Positions 22,666-34,072 of a stretch of 64,000 nt of DNA are shown piece by piece. The notes under the pieces are model-generated. The model did no database searches. It was not told the origin of the DNA and saw nothing but the letters and a program-made list of their open reading frames with translations. The stretch is from Symbiotaphrina buchneri (lineage: Eukaryota; Ascomycota; Symbiotaphrinales; Symbiotaphrinaceae): contig BCIG01000005.1 in NCBI GenBank assembly GCA_001599915.1, positions 62,001 through 126,000 on the forward strand, written 5' to 3'. The stretch's first letter is position 1, and the number at the start of each line of letters is the position of its first letter. The position numbers and the translations under genes were made by a program.

Positions 22666-22956
22666 TTATTCTGTATCTCCTTGAATATTTCGGAGGCTGC
22701 GGGCCACTGAGTCGCAACCAGACCGGGCACGAATGATAAACCAGCCAAGATGTCCAAACCAGATCCCGGTCCCGCTCGCGATCCAGAAAAGCCAAAGAAG
22801 ACACCAAAACGTCGAGGTCGTCCAGCTCGAAGCCCATGATGCTATCATCATGCCGCGACCTCCATGGAACGGCGGCATCTGGTACAGGACGGAGTCGTCG
22901 AATTGGAGTGCCGAAGTCAGTGGGACCGGGGATGGGCTAAAGATAGCAGCAGCCAT
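22666..22956 (-). CDS. Unrecognised small membrane protein frame
   Basis: A 96-residue frame with an ATG at 22956, an N-terminal soluble part and one or two hydrophobic segments (FWCLLWLFWIASGTGIWFG, then WFII). It has no recognisable family and lies in decayed DNA, so it may be a fragment. Confidence 0.25.
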   Translation of the reverse strand: MAAAIFSPSPVPLTSALQFDDSVLYQMPPFHGGRGMMIASWASSWTTSTFWCLLWLFWIASGTGIWFGHLGWFIIRARSGCDSVARSLRNIQGDTE

Positions 22957-25485
22957 AGGGTTGTGGAGAGGGTGGTGTCCGAACCATTGTCTTTTCTTTC
23001 TTGGTAGATGGATGTGTTGAAAACTTCCATCTGATTGACCTTATAAGGGTGATAAAGACCGTCCTTCTCCCCGAAGCGGTATTCGCCTGCCCCTTCAGGG
23101 CTTTGCACATTTGACATTTTGTAACCCTTCGTGGGTTATCATAATCGCACAAGGCACCTCCATACCGCGGGGGCGGCGCCGGGAGCGAAAAAAAAACGTC
23201 TGAATGTCGGGCTGCTGTTCCATTTCAGTAAATCAGGTAGAAATATCAGATAATTGTCAACATACCTCCTGGAACGTCCGTCGGACTTCTGCCTTGTCGG
23301 CAGCCGTCAACGAGTCCCAATAGACGAGATCGTCTAACCGACCGTCTATGTACGCTTTTATTCTTTCTATTCGCGCTTCTGTTATGCACAGTCTAAAGAT
23401 CTATTAATATGGTTATACGATTCTGTATAGAGGGAAATACTTACAAATGGTGCCATTGGTATGTACTTGATAGTTCGGTGTTCCAAATAACACCCTATCG
23501 GAGGTCATTGCCCACCCTCTGACGGCAGGTACGGCACACGGTGTTCCCGTTGTTCAGGCGCCCTGTTGATATGGTAGAGCTTTGTTTGCTCTACCATACC
23601 AGTTTCAGCGACGGTCCTCAAGGAAGCTGTCCACCGCTACGACATAGGACGGTGCCTGAAGGCCTACCGTACTGCCTCGTTTGAGCGTTGTTGGCTTGTT
23701 CAGTTCTTTGAAATCAACGCCTGGAAGCACTGTTGTCTGGATGACTCAGATTTCCACCACGGAAAGCAGAACTGCCTCTCGGAGCTCGCGGCGTTGAAGC
23801 CGGAGCCTAGTGAGATATCTTGGATGAAGACTGGAAGTTTGAAGCCAAGATTATTCTCACAAGTCTTGAGACATAAAGGTTGCCCAACAAATAGTAGAAG
23901 ATCATGTGATAGTAAAAGAGGAAGGAATGGAAGGAGGTAAGCAGGGATTTTGCTATGACACAGCCCATGTGCATATGAATGTGCAACTAGTCGAAGACAT
24001 CCGTGTCCTGACCTGAAGAAGTCTTTGTTCCTGCTTTTGTTCCTTCCGCTTCTTTTGATGACAGCAGCATCTCAAGGCCGAAGCCATATGATACAGGGGC
24101 GGCTGTTTGGCAGGAGGCTTAGCTGGCCGCGTCAGAGTCTTGGTCTGCACAGCTAAACATTCTCCTTGAAGTCATCTATGCCTTCACACTATCCGGCTCC
24201 TGTTGTTGCAGCTGTTCTAATTATGAGCCGCCTGCTTCCGGGGAGCTATGGAGTTATAAACAAATGACCCAAAAGTGCATTGGGATATTACTTACTCATG
24301 CACAGTACGGTCGAGTTTCTCTATACGCAGTTGCTCCAAGGTTTTGCGCACGCTCATGACTCCACTCCAGCAGTATACCGGTTGTAGCTACCGAAAGTCC
24401 TTCAAAATGACGCACAGTCCCGCGCTCAGCTCTGAGCTCTGCAGTTCTCCATCTTTCGAAGACGTGTCAACAGCCCTCTTGGTTTTGCAATCTTCACTTT
24501 CCATAGACCATACCAAGAGCATATAGCTAGGGCTAAATCAAGACGCCTCTTTTCCATGCAAGGGTAGCCATCCGTATATCTCTTCTTGTCTCGCGACGCT
24601 ATCGTGCCACGCTGTACTACTCGTGGCCCCTGGTCCTTAGCCAATTCTGCAGCGCTTGACCCTTGTTGCCTAAATTGGACGCCGAATCAATGCATACTTC
24701 CGATTGCCTGAGCAATACGGCTGGGGAAGTCAGGGAAATCCAGGATAACCAGTAACCGCCATTGAGTGTGATGCTGTTCCATCCACAAGGGCCGCAAGAT
24801 ATAAGAAATAACCATAGCGGTCGTTCGGACAGTCTTCGCGTCTCGGAGGTGGTAAGTTTCGAGAGCCTCTATTGACGTCAGAGGAACTTTATAGAGACGA
24901 GAGGGCCGGAATACACGATGTCGAAACTTCATGTTCGTTGGTCCTTCATGAGAAGCTTGACAAAGGGCCGAGAACAGAAGTGATTCACATCATCTCCTAA
25001 TTGGATACATCGGATTGCACGTTGGCAACCCCTCCGAGGATGGGATAGCCAGGTTCCTATTATGAGTGGCATTGGCCCTGTCTGAGTGATGAAGGCGTTT
25101 GGGACTAGAAACCCAGCTGTTTCTGGTCCAGTATCCCTCAGTGTGCTCGTCCAACATCATCTTTGCCTGCCAGTGGACAATTGCCTCGTACCGTTGAGCA
25201 GCACGTCGTTGCTAAGCTCCGCTCAGCGGTAAGTTGCCTCCTTCTTGCTCCATACGGTGGCATCCCTCGGCGCGCAGAGGATGCAACTGGAGTTCCACCG
25301 GCCTGGAATATCAGTGAGCTGCTATGGGCCACAGCTGTGGACCAATACAATGCTAGCCACCCAGTGCCTACAGGTCCGAGGGCTGTGCTGCTCGATACAA
25401 TGGCTACCAGCGCATTTGCTCCGTTTCAGACGCGGCTCGAAACCCAGAAGGACAGTGTCCCGCACGGTGGCTTTTGTTGCCGGAT

Positions 25486-25671
25486 CTAAAGATCGTTCGG
25501 TGCAAATCTTGCCCTCCGACTTGCGGACATCTGCTGGTAATGTCTCGCAATCGTCGTCACAAGCCCCAGAAGGAAGATGGGAATAGTCAACAACTTCTTC
25601 CGGGTTTGCATATTCAACCCCATTATCATGGGGATCGACAGCTCTATGATGACGAGGTCCAAGAGGGTGCT
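25486..25671 (-). pseudogene. Fungal rhodopsin-domain membrane protein fragment
   Basis: The minus strand reads LLDLVIIELSIPMIMGLNMQ followed by TRKKLLTIPIFLLGLVTTIA. This matches the span-loop-span pattern of fungal PTH11-like/rhodopsin-domain integral membrane proteins, where LPIPMxxxLxMxxRKKxxxxxIFxLGxxxxIAS is the usual form. A stop follows after about 20 residues. Neighbouring spans cannot be traced confidently, so it is a fragment. Confidence 0.5.
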
Positions 25672-25928
25672 AATGCCTAAAAGCGATTAATGATGTTCCA
25701 GGAACAGAGAGATAGGAATCTTTTACCTCCGGATATCCAAGATCAATCATGAACTAGGTATCATCACCTCTATATCCTTAAAACACATACAAGCCGTTGA
25801 TGTTGTTGGCCGGCTTTATGAACTAACTTTCGTCTCCGCTCTGTCTAGGATGCGACGAGAGGAAGACTATTTTGGAACGAAATCTGCTTGTGGGAGACTG
25901 CCTGCCGTTCTATCCTTCGCTGAGATCC
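25672..25928. other. No gene seen
   Basis: Short spacer between two gene fragments. Confidence 0.4.
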
Positions 25929-26612
25929 TCAATCTGACCGCCGAGGGTCAAGAAGCCGCATTTTTTCGCCGAATGGCAGGTGTCTGATCAAAAGATGGAG
26001 GAGCAGAGGAAGATAGGGGGGAAGTGGAAGCATATGTAAACGTACCAAAAGTAATTGCTCTGTAGGAAGGGTACACCATATAACGATCTTCTCCTGTCTC
26101 CTGTATACGAACTCCGTGACAATACGGAAGAGGCATCGAAGCTTTGGAGATCTCTTTGTGAAAATGGCAATCTGATCGTCAACGTTGTCATTCTCCGGTG
26201 GTTTGAACCCAGGTTTTGTAGTACTGAACAATTTGACCAATGCGCGAAGGTCTGTAGGTGTCTCGTCAAGGCTTCGAATATTGTCTGACTTCAAAGGATC
26301 AACGAGATACTCGAACTCCAAGCAGACGGATAGTAATGTGAGATATCGATAGACACCCATGTCCCAAACGATGGTAGTAGCATTTGGTTTTGCAGTGGGC
26401 TTCGATGGGTTAACGGCTCCAGTTTGCTGATCACTCGGGAGAGATGTGGTTCGGTACTTCCTGGTGCCATCCTCCTTTGTGGATGCGGATGGCATCAAGA
26501 AGTTCTTCGTCTCTTGTGGAGCAGAGGACCAATGGGAGGAATTTGACTGTGTGCCAGCGGAGTCCATGACATTGTAATGGTGGCTTGGATTCTGACCACA
26601 ACTCGTGTACAT
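25929..26612 (-). pseudogene. SNF2-helicase-like fragment
   Basis: A 227-residue minus-strand frame with an ATG at 26612. Its middle reads DDQIAIFTKRSPKLRCLFRI followed by RRQEKIVIWCTLPTEQLLL. Fungal SNF2-family proteins have the same spacing (SPKLRxLxxIxxExxxxxxEKVLVWxxxPxxQ) at the entry to the second RecA-like domain. The ATP-binding domain and the rest of the second domain are not recognisable on either side, so only an inner piece survives. Confidence 0.4.
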
Positions 26613-29600
26613 ATGCAGGAGCTGGTGGATTTGCTAGCTTTCTGCTCCGCTGCGTGTGCTTGTAGGACGTGTAGCTGTTGCTTTTGCAAAATCGTGTTGA
26701 GTGTTTCAAAGCCATGGACTGGTGATCAGTTCAACAGAGGATAAAGCTTCGTTGGTCAGGCCACTGGTAGAGACTTTCCACCGGTTGAAAACAAGACGGA
26801 ACCCATCCAGAGGATCAAGCCGTCATAGTGTGTAGTGTCCACGCCCAAGGACGTGGTGTAAAGGATGAAGAACAGGTAGATGATGTGCCTCTCTTGTAGA
26901 TGGTCTGATGGAAGGTGAGAGTAAAGACCGCGGAGGAAGCGTGGGTGATGGTGGGGAAACCACAATAACGAGCGACGACATCATCACGACAAAAGATCGC
27001 CGACTAAGCAAGATATATGCACTAGTCTTCGTCCATACGGGTGCGTTTACATTGCTTGCTTTGTCTTTGAACATATAACCGCCAGTACAAACGTGCAGGC
27101 AAGGGCGCTGCACCTCAGTTTATAGGCCATGTTGAACTTCTTATCCTTGTTTGAACAATTACCACCAGTCCGGCTAGACATAATGTTTGTCTGTTTCCTT
27201 CTTCAGCCACAGGACACCCATACCGGCCGTCCAATGGCCTGGAGTCAATAGACAAATTGCCTATGACACCCTCTGACATGGTGGGATTTCGCTGGAGGAT
27301 TCCAATGTGTCTTTCTTAACGCCACATCTCTGCCGGAGACCTTCACAATTAAGTCCGATTCCAGACGCCGCCTCCTGAGGCTTGCTCCCTTGGATGCAGA
27401 ATCTGCACATACTGTTAGCCATGTTATCAAGTATGAACTGCTACACGAAGACTTCCCAACTCTCCTGCATGCATCGAATGCTTCTTTCTTGAGTCCTGTG
27501 AGAGACCTCTCGATCCATTCTTCCGGTGCATCCGCTTTCTCGATATGAATCGGTATGCGGGCCTGTCTCCAGATCTGACCTCGCAGTCTATAGGGATGCG
27601 TGTCCTATTTATTCAACGGGTGGTTGCATGACAACCCCTGTAGCGGTGCAGAGATCATCTGACGAGGCAGAGAACGTGTGTGCAGCATCCTTGAACTGCT
27701 CATTGCTCCTTGTCATGCTTCTGCGTGCAAAGATTAGCGCCGAACCGAAATAAGGAGACTATCCATAGGTGTTACTCCTCAGCTTCTCCCAGGGTCATCC
27801 GCTATGAGGAAGTGCCTATACTGGTAGGCCTTGTGGTACTTGCAGCGTAATGAATCCGGTTGCGCCAGATATAAACGGGACAAGCAAACAACACAGGGCA
27901 GCCGTTTGATGTATCCATATTGTACGACGAAGTCTCTAGCCGCAATCCTCGGGAGAACCGGCGGCCTCTCTCAGGCCCAGATAGCCATTCTCCTTTCTCC
28001 TTTGTTGCCAGAGTTTGCAGATACAATGCCGGACGAACACTCAGGGATCGAAAGACACCATGTAAATGCCCTGCCTTGTCCTCATAACTGACCGTATTGG
28101 TCACCAACGCTTCGGTTAGCTGTGGGTCTATCGACAGGAGCATCAACGGGAGTTGTCGTTGTTCTTTCTTTCCATCCGCAACAATCTGCCTGTATGCAGT
28201 TGTGTATACGTCCCAAGAAACAGTAGACGGGTTCCTAACTAGCCGAACGATATTGTGAGCATAAGAAGATCATCGCCAAATTGGTCGATAATCTTAGAGG
28301 AGACATCCCCGGGGTGACAACAGGGAGTCCAGAGAGTGGTTCGAACTTGATAGGCCCGGCTGTGCCATCAGGCAATTCGACAATAGTGCGAGGAGCAACT
28401 CTCTGCTGGTTGGATTACTGCCAGCCACTGCATATCCTGTCGTTAGCAACAGTCTGAACAGTCTCAAACAGTCCCAGCGTAAAGATATACATACAGCACC
28501 TTCTTGACGGACTCTCAATCCGAGGAGTAGTCGCCACACGGACGATGGTAGCTGCTGCTGCTCAGCTGCTGTTCTTTCTTCAACAGCAGCGCAGAAGCCT
28601 GGAGACTCTGGTGAGCACCGAAGAGGGTCCAGGAGCGGCCATCTTGTCCTTCCAGGATGCGATATCAAAGGACACTTCTTCCCTAAAAGAAAACAAAAAA
28701 GAGGTCGGGAGCTGGAGCAGGAGCCGGACGACGGAGCCATGGCGGCGAATCATCCATCTAATTCAACAGGGGAATGGGTATAGACAGCAAGGCACAATGA
28801 TACAGAAAGGTGTCGTGCGTAACTGTCAATGACTTCTTGTATAGTTCAAAAGAGCATGTGGAGGGTACGCTTGCTCAGCAGCGTTGTATATATATACCAA
28901 AAGAAATGTGCAAAAAAGAAAACTTATGAAAAGGATATATTCAATGTCCAGACCCACCACTTCTTGCACTCTATCAAATACCTTCCCTCCTCTCTTCCTT
29001 CGTCCTACGAGCAGCGGGAATGCCTCTATTTATATTCCTTCCCCTCCTTCTACGCATCATGTTTGCTACAGCCGGACGTCACATCTTGTTTGTTTGCTTG
29101 CCGTGCGGGGTAAGACCCCTCATGATGCAGCTGCAGCGGGTCTACAATAACGGAATTCCGAGGTGATGACGACTACAGTAGCAAACATGAGGAGATATGC
29201 ATGCACTGTACTGTAGCTTTTTGTTTGCCTACCTGGATTACAAACACGCAGGAGGGGATATGGTGAATTGAAGGACTCTTATGTACACGGTGTACGCCGG
29301 GAAATGGCAAGAGGTTGATGTACCAACACGTCTGCGCTTCATTTGCTTGCTCACATATAGGTAGTTATACAGACGTGTGATCCCACACAGGAATATGGTA
29401 AAGGCTTGGACTATATGCAGCAATGTACGCCTGGACAGCAGGCGGAAGTACATGCAGGCTTGTACTGTAGCTTTTGTTTGCTCCGGGCTTCAAGAATGGT
29501 TTATGGCTAAAAGAGCTGTGAAGGCTTGAAGAGGGGTTGCGCGGTCGTATCAGTGATTGGAAAGGTACGTAAGGCAGGTCAGTGGATGCAGACGGCCGTG

Positions 29601-29914
29601 TTGAGCGACCGCGTGGTATATATTGCGGTTCAAATCGCATGTGTAACGGGACGGCTTCGAATGAATGCACATTGAAGTCAGGACTTCAGTACTGAGCGGT
29701 TGAAGTTTGACTTTTCGACAGGACACCTATACTATTGACATTCTTTATTGCCTCCTCATTTGAGTGCCAATTCTAATTCAGCTAGAGCCCCTCCAAGCTT
29801 GAAAGGAATCCTAGAGTTCCACGATACCAGAGACCGCCTTCGCCCATTTAATCAAGGTATATACAAGAACCCCCTACTAATCTGATCTCGCCGTAATATA
29901 AATTACTCTGGCAT
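26613..29914. other. Gene-poor stretch with a duplicated short segment
   Basis: No gene can be supported. A minus-strand frame at 27802-28143 (ATG at 28143; SVRPALYLQTLATKEKGEWL) is the most protein-like piece but is unrecognised. The sequence TACTGTAGCTTTT(T)GTTTGC occurs near 29210 and again near 29462, hinting at an old local duplication. Confidence 0.35.
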
Positions 29915-31281
29915 CTACAGCCCAAACGGAAAAGTCTCCTCCACTGACGGCGCCTCCTCAGGCGGGTCTCGATCGAGCGCATGCACCGCCTCAGTGACAT
30001 CAAACCAGACATACGCATCAAACTGCTTCGGCAATATCGCCTGCGAATAGTGGCTCCAGCGCTCCGTCTTGGGTAGATAGATGACGCCAATGAAGCGCTC
30101 CAGCTTCGCCTTCATGAGCTCCTTCCTGACATCTTCGTCCATGTGTCCTTCACGCAGATCGAGCCAGAAAGGGGGGGTGCCCGTGTTGTGCATCACGCCT
30201 TCGTAGCTGTCGCCTCGGCTGGGGTTGACGGCCTTCACGCGCATGGGCTCGTCCCACTCGTCCGCTGCCGCGACGGTGCCGGTGTGCGTGCCCATCCCGA
30301 TGATGGAGACGCCGGCGTCACCGAGATGTTCACGGCAGAGTTGGCCGATGTTCAGTTCGTTCCGGGCACTCATGCCGGTGAAGCGCGCATCGCCGATGTG
30401 GGAGTTGTGAGCCCAGACAACAGCTTTGGCGCGAGGCCGGCTTTTCGGGAGGCGCACTAGGGTGTTGAACATGTGGGTATCGCGGAGGCTAGAGTACGAT
30501 TACTAGGCTTCCAGGGACAAGATGAAGGGGACGGTACTCACTTCCAGCTCTCGTCTGAAGCATAGTACATCTCACGATAGTACTCCTCTGCGTCCTGCAC
30601 CACCTTGGCGTTGATCTCCGCATCCAGATATTCCTCCCCATCGTGCTTCGCGTATTCCATTCTCTTCTCAAGCAGCTCCCTCAACATCCTAACGACACCC
30701 TGCTCGCAAGGAGCATATCCTTTGCTCAAAGCCACCCTTCCATATTTCGCCGGATCTTCGGCCCACGGTGCAAGACAGCCATATCTCTTTCTTGCCACCT
30801 CCGCAGCCTCCGGATCTACCTTTTCCAAGTATTCTATAACCGCTCTTATCGACGATCCCATGGAGTATAGATCCAATCCATAGAATCCAGTCTGTTGCTC
30901 TTTCGGCTTCTGCGCATTCCAGCCCTTCAACCACTTGGCGAAGCCCTGCACTTCTGTATTCCGCCACATCCATGTCGGGAACCTTTTGAAGGGCACTTCA
31001 TCATTCTTCGGGCTCTCGGGTCGATCGCGAACGTATCGGTCGATGCTTCGCGCATCAGGCCAGTCCGCTTCGACAGCAACGATATTGAAGCCGTGTTCTT
31101 CGATCAGCCGCTTGGTGATGGCGGCACGCGCACGATAGAATTCAGATGTGCCATGGCTAGCGTCACCGATGAGGACGACGCGGGATTTGCCAAAGGTATC
31201 GAAAGCAGCACCGAATGATGGGTGCTCGATTTCTGGCAGCTGCTTGGCTGCTGATTTGACTAGATCGGGCAGAAGTCTCAT
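29915..31281 (-). CDS. Erythromycin-esterase-like protein
   Basis: Exon 1 is 31281-30542 and exon 2 30488-29915, separated by a 53 bp intron (GTGAGT...CTCTAG); the product has 437 residues. The ATG at 31281 (MRLLPDLVKSAAKQLPE) is the first in frame. It carries the family landmarks of PF05139: VVLIGDASHGTSEFY (the His/Glu pair), VAVEADWPDA, GFYGLDLYSM, KAVVWAHNSHIGDA and a C-terminal FWLDLRE and ERFIGVIYLP. Bacterial members hydrolyse macrolide lactones; related enzymes called succinoglycan-biosynthesis-like esterases have other substrates, so the fungal role is unknown. It has no signal peptide and should be cytosolic. It is intact although it sits between two decayed regions, and its family is mainly bacterial, making past horizontal transfer plausible. 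Confidence 0.85.
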
Positions 31282-31871
31282 GGCTGCTGCGGACCTCCCG
31301 AAGAGGATGCTCTCCAAGAATCTGCCTATGATTGCTAGTGACGATGAAATGAGATTGGTACAGGCGGTTGTAGGATATAGAGGACAACAGCTAGATGAAT
31401 GAAAGAGATATTATATATGGTAGGAGTTTGGTTAAAGACATCCATCGAATGTGTTATTCATCTCGTATTTCCCAAAGAGGAAGTGACTGGACGCAAGCAT
31501 AACGTCATTCGTCCGGTGGCCCCAGTGAAACGAAATGGAACTGCCTTCCGAGAATGTTCGATAGCACCTGTCTCTCCTTCGATCCGGAAAGGACAGCCGA
31601 CTAACTTTATCAGAGAAATCCATAGATGCTAAGCTACATCATATCCGGACGAGTTATCGCATGACATCGCCCACCAAGATCCGGCAGCTGTGAACCTTAT
31701 CTGGTCTGTGGTCGGACTAAAATCGTGCTGCAGCTTTGTTCCCCGCAATTTTTCACATAAGCCCCCTACGATACCCAGAAAGTTTTTTTGAATGCCACTG
31801 AGCCCCTGAACCCCCGTTTGCCGTCCTTTCTAGGACGCCACTGAACTCTCGTAGGCGTGCGGTCAAAATCC
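31282..31871. other. Upstream region of the esterase-like gene
   Basis: No gene recognised up to the tandem array. Confidence 0.5.
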
Positions 31872-32284
31872 TACGGCACTTGGTAGTTGTGCGCAACCGT
31901 TCGCTTACTACGATGGCCTCTGCAGTACCGTAAGTGCAGCGATAATGGCGAGCATGGCTTCACAAACAGGTGACAGCCACATCGGACCACCCTGCAGTGT
32001 GTGCACACTCAAGTTCTGCAATTCTCTGATGCTAGTGCGACGACAATTCTTACGGCACTTGGTAGTTGTGCAGAACCGTTCGCTTAATACGGTGGTCTCT
32101 GCACTCTAACAACTGCAGTAACAATAACTTCATGCAGTACGTGACACCCACACCAGACCAGCCCGCAGTGGCTGCACACTCAAGTTCTGTAATTCACTCA
32201 TGAATTAGTGCGACGACGATTCTTACGGCACTTGGTAGTTATACGCAACCGTTCGGCTAATACGGTTACCCTGGTGGTCTGATC
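31872..32284. repeat. Tandem array with ~175 bp period, 2.3 copies
   Basis: TACGGCACTTGGTAGTTRTR begins units at 31872, 32051 and 32224 (periods 179 and 173). Copies share further blocks, such as CAACCGTTCG, TGCACACTCAAGTTCTG and TTAGTGCGACGAC, with scattered substitutions and short indels; the third unit is partial. No coding potential. Confidence 0.85.
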
Positions 32285-32897
32285 AAGCGCTTTCTGCTGT
32301 GGCACTACAAGTCGATGTCTAGATCTTGGACTCTACTCCATAGCATCCATCCATGGTATGTCGGCTTGCTACCTGGAAGTCGAGACCGCTGATCCCTTTC
32401 TCACTGTGGGGCATGGTCCTTATGACCGTGCTTTACTCTGATGACTTCTCAGAGTAGAAGTGTCACTGTCATCCTCCTGAAAGGGAGCATGTAGCGCGGT
32501 TTGCTTAGGGTGGTGACAAAGTCAAGATCTTCTATAGAGATCCTGGACATTTCCTGGAAAGGGGTATGCTGTTTCGCTCATGAATCTTTGACTGCTCCTA
32601 TGTCGATTTAATGCTGTCGTTGCTCCGATATTTTTTCTGTCGTGCACACCAACAGTGTCCCGTCATCCCAGTTCGGACATTCGAGTCCTAACTCCGTTGT
32701 CTCCAGCTTTCAGGCGTCCACATAAATTGGGATGTTTCCTACGTCAATGCTCTGATTTAAACCCTCTCCTTGTTCCTTCTTCGTGAGAAATATCCTTTGT
32801 ATTTGATTTGGAACATATTTTTTGCATCCACGCCTACAATTGCAATATCATTATTTACAAGATCCATCATGGACGACCAGCCAGCTCTCCCAAGGCC
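32285..32897. other. Upstream region of the MDR oxidoreductase gene
   Basis: No gene seen. A short direct repeat of CTCAGAGTAGAAG/CTCTGATGACTTCTCAGAGT type lies around 32436-32460. Confidence 0.4.
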
Positions 32898-33996
32898 ATG
32901 CGCGCACTTGTCGTCACATCCACTGACTCTCCACCAACAATTCAAACCATCGGAACACCTCAGCCTACACCGGGCAGTGCCATCGTCCGCATCCTAGCAG
33001 CCAGCATCCTCCCCTACTCACGCGAAATCTACAACGGCACGCGGGGCTACCCCTTCCCGACGCCACTCAACCCCGGCGCAAGCGCCATCGGCCGGATCGT
33101 CGCCGTCGGACCCGACGCCACCTCCCTTTCGGCAGGACACCTCGTGCACATCGACGTCACGATCCGCGGACGCGATGATCCAACGGCGGTGTTCCTCTCT
33201 GGCATCATCGAGGGCTTCACGGCCGGCAGCCGCAAGCTGATGCACGGCGAGTGGCGGCACTCAACCTACGCCGAGTATGCCAAGGTGCCCCTCGAGAACT
33301 GCCACCGTCTGGATGAGGCCAGACTGCTGGGAAAGCTCGAAGATGGCGGCCTGGGCTACGGTAGAGGAGCTGCTGTACCTCTCCACCATGCTTGTTCCCT
33401 TCGGCGGGCTCCGTTCTATCGATCTCCGGCCGGGGCAGACCGTTGTCGTTGCGCCAGCCACCGGCACTTTCGGCGGAGCAGCGGTCCTGGTTGCGCTCGC
33501 TATGGGCGCACAGGTCATAGCCATGGGCCGCAACTTAGAAACTCTGCAAACCCTCGCTAGTCGTGATGCTCGAATCAAGACGGTGCAAACCACCGGTGAC
33601 ATGGAAGCCGATGCTGCAGCACCGCAGAAATTCGGGCCGATCGATGCTTTCTTCGATATCTCACCGCCTGCCGCCGCCGGCTCGACGTATCTAAAGAGTG
33701 GGATTCTGGCCCTGAAGCATGGCGGCAGGGTTAATCTCATGGGGGGCATTGCGGGCGATGTGCAGATCCCGTATGGGCCTGTGATGTTCAAGAATTTGCG
33801 CATTGAGGGGAAGTGGATGTATGAGCGGGAGGATATTGCGTTGATGGTGAGGATGCTGGAAATGGATGTGCTGAAGCTTGGTGAGAGGGCGGGGCTGAAG
33901 GTCACAGGTGAATTTCCTCTGGAAGATTGGGATAGAGCCTTTACTGTCGCCGAACAGGAGCAAGGATTTGGGAGAACGGCGTTGTTTGTTCCATGA
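32898..33996 (+). pseudogene. Zinc-type alcohol dehydrogenase/quinone reductase-like (MDR), one frame break
   Basis: The ATG at 32898 (MRALVVTSTDSPPTIQ) opens a medium-chain reductase of about 365 residues in one exon. The GroES-like domain shows NPGASAIGRIVAVGPDA; the Rossmann domain shows VVVAPATGTFGGAAVLVALA followed by MGAQVIAMGRN. The N-terminal part ends in GKLEDGGLGY; from VEELLYLSTMLVPFGGLRSI onward the protein is in another frame, the switch lying at 33353-33365. The span is one base over a multiple of three, so either one base was gained or two were lost. Family members reduce carbonyls or C=C bonds with NADPH. Catalytic zinc ligands are not evident, so a zinc-independent member is likely. 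It stands alone after a tandem repeat array. Confidence 0.75.
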
Positions 33997-34072
33997 CAAA
34001 CAGACTTGCGCATTTAGCATTTGATCTGCAAGTCAGTTATTCAATCTTTCTCTTGCTATATCCAAACGATGA

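Larger units (their letters stand above)
19606..25485. other. Decayed stretch, mostly without genes
   Basis: Apart from the repeats at 20.46-20.64 and 21.79-22.03 kb it contains only short, mostly minus-strand frames. The most protein-like are 22666-22956 and 24687-24932 (EALETYHLRDAKTVRTTAMV and LRPLWMEQHHTQWRLLVILD). None has a secure start or family. Confidence 0.35.

Noticed and set aside
5492-29914. A large cargo-carrying mobile element spanning the decayed zones
   Set aside because: No tyrosine recombinase, no terminal repeats and no target-site duplication that I can see.
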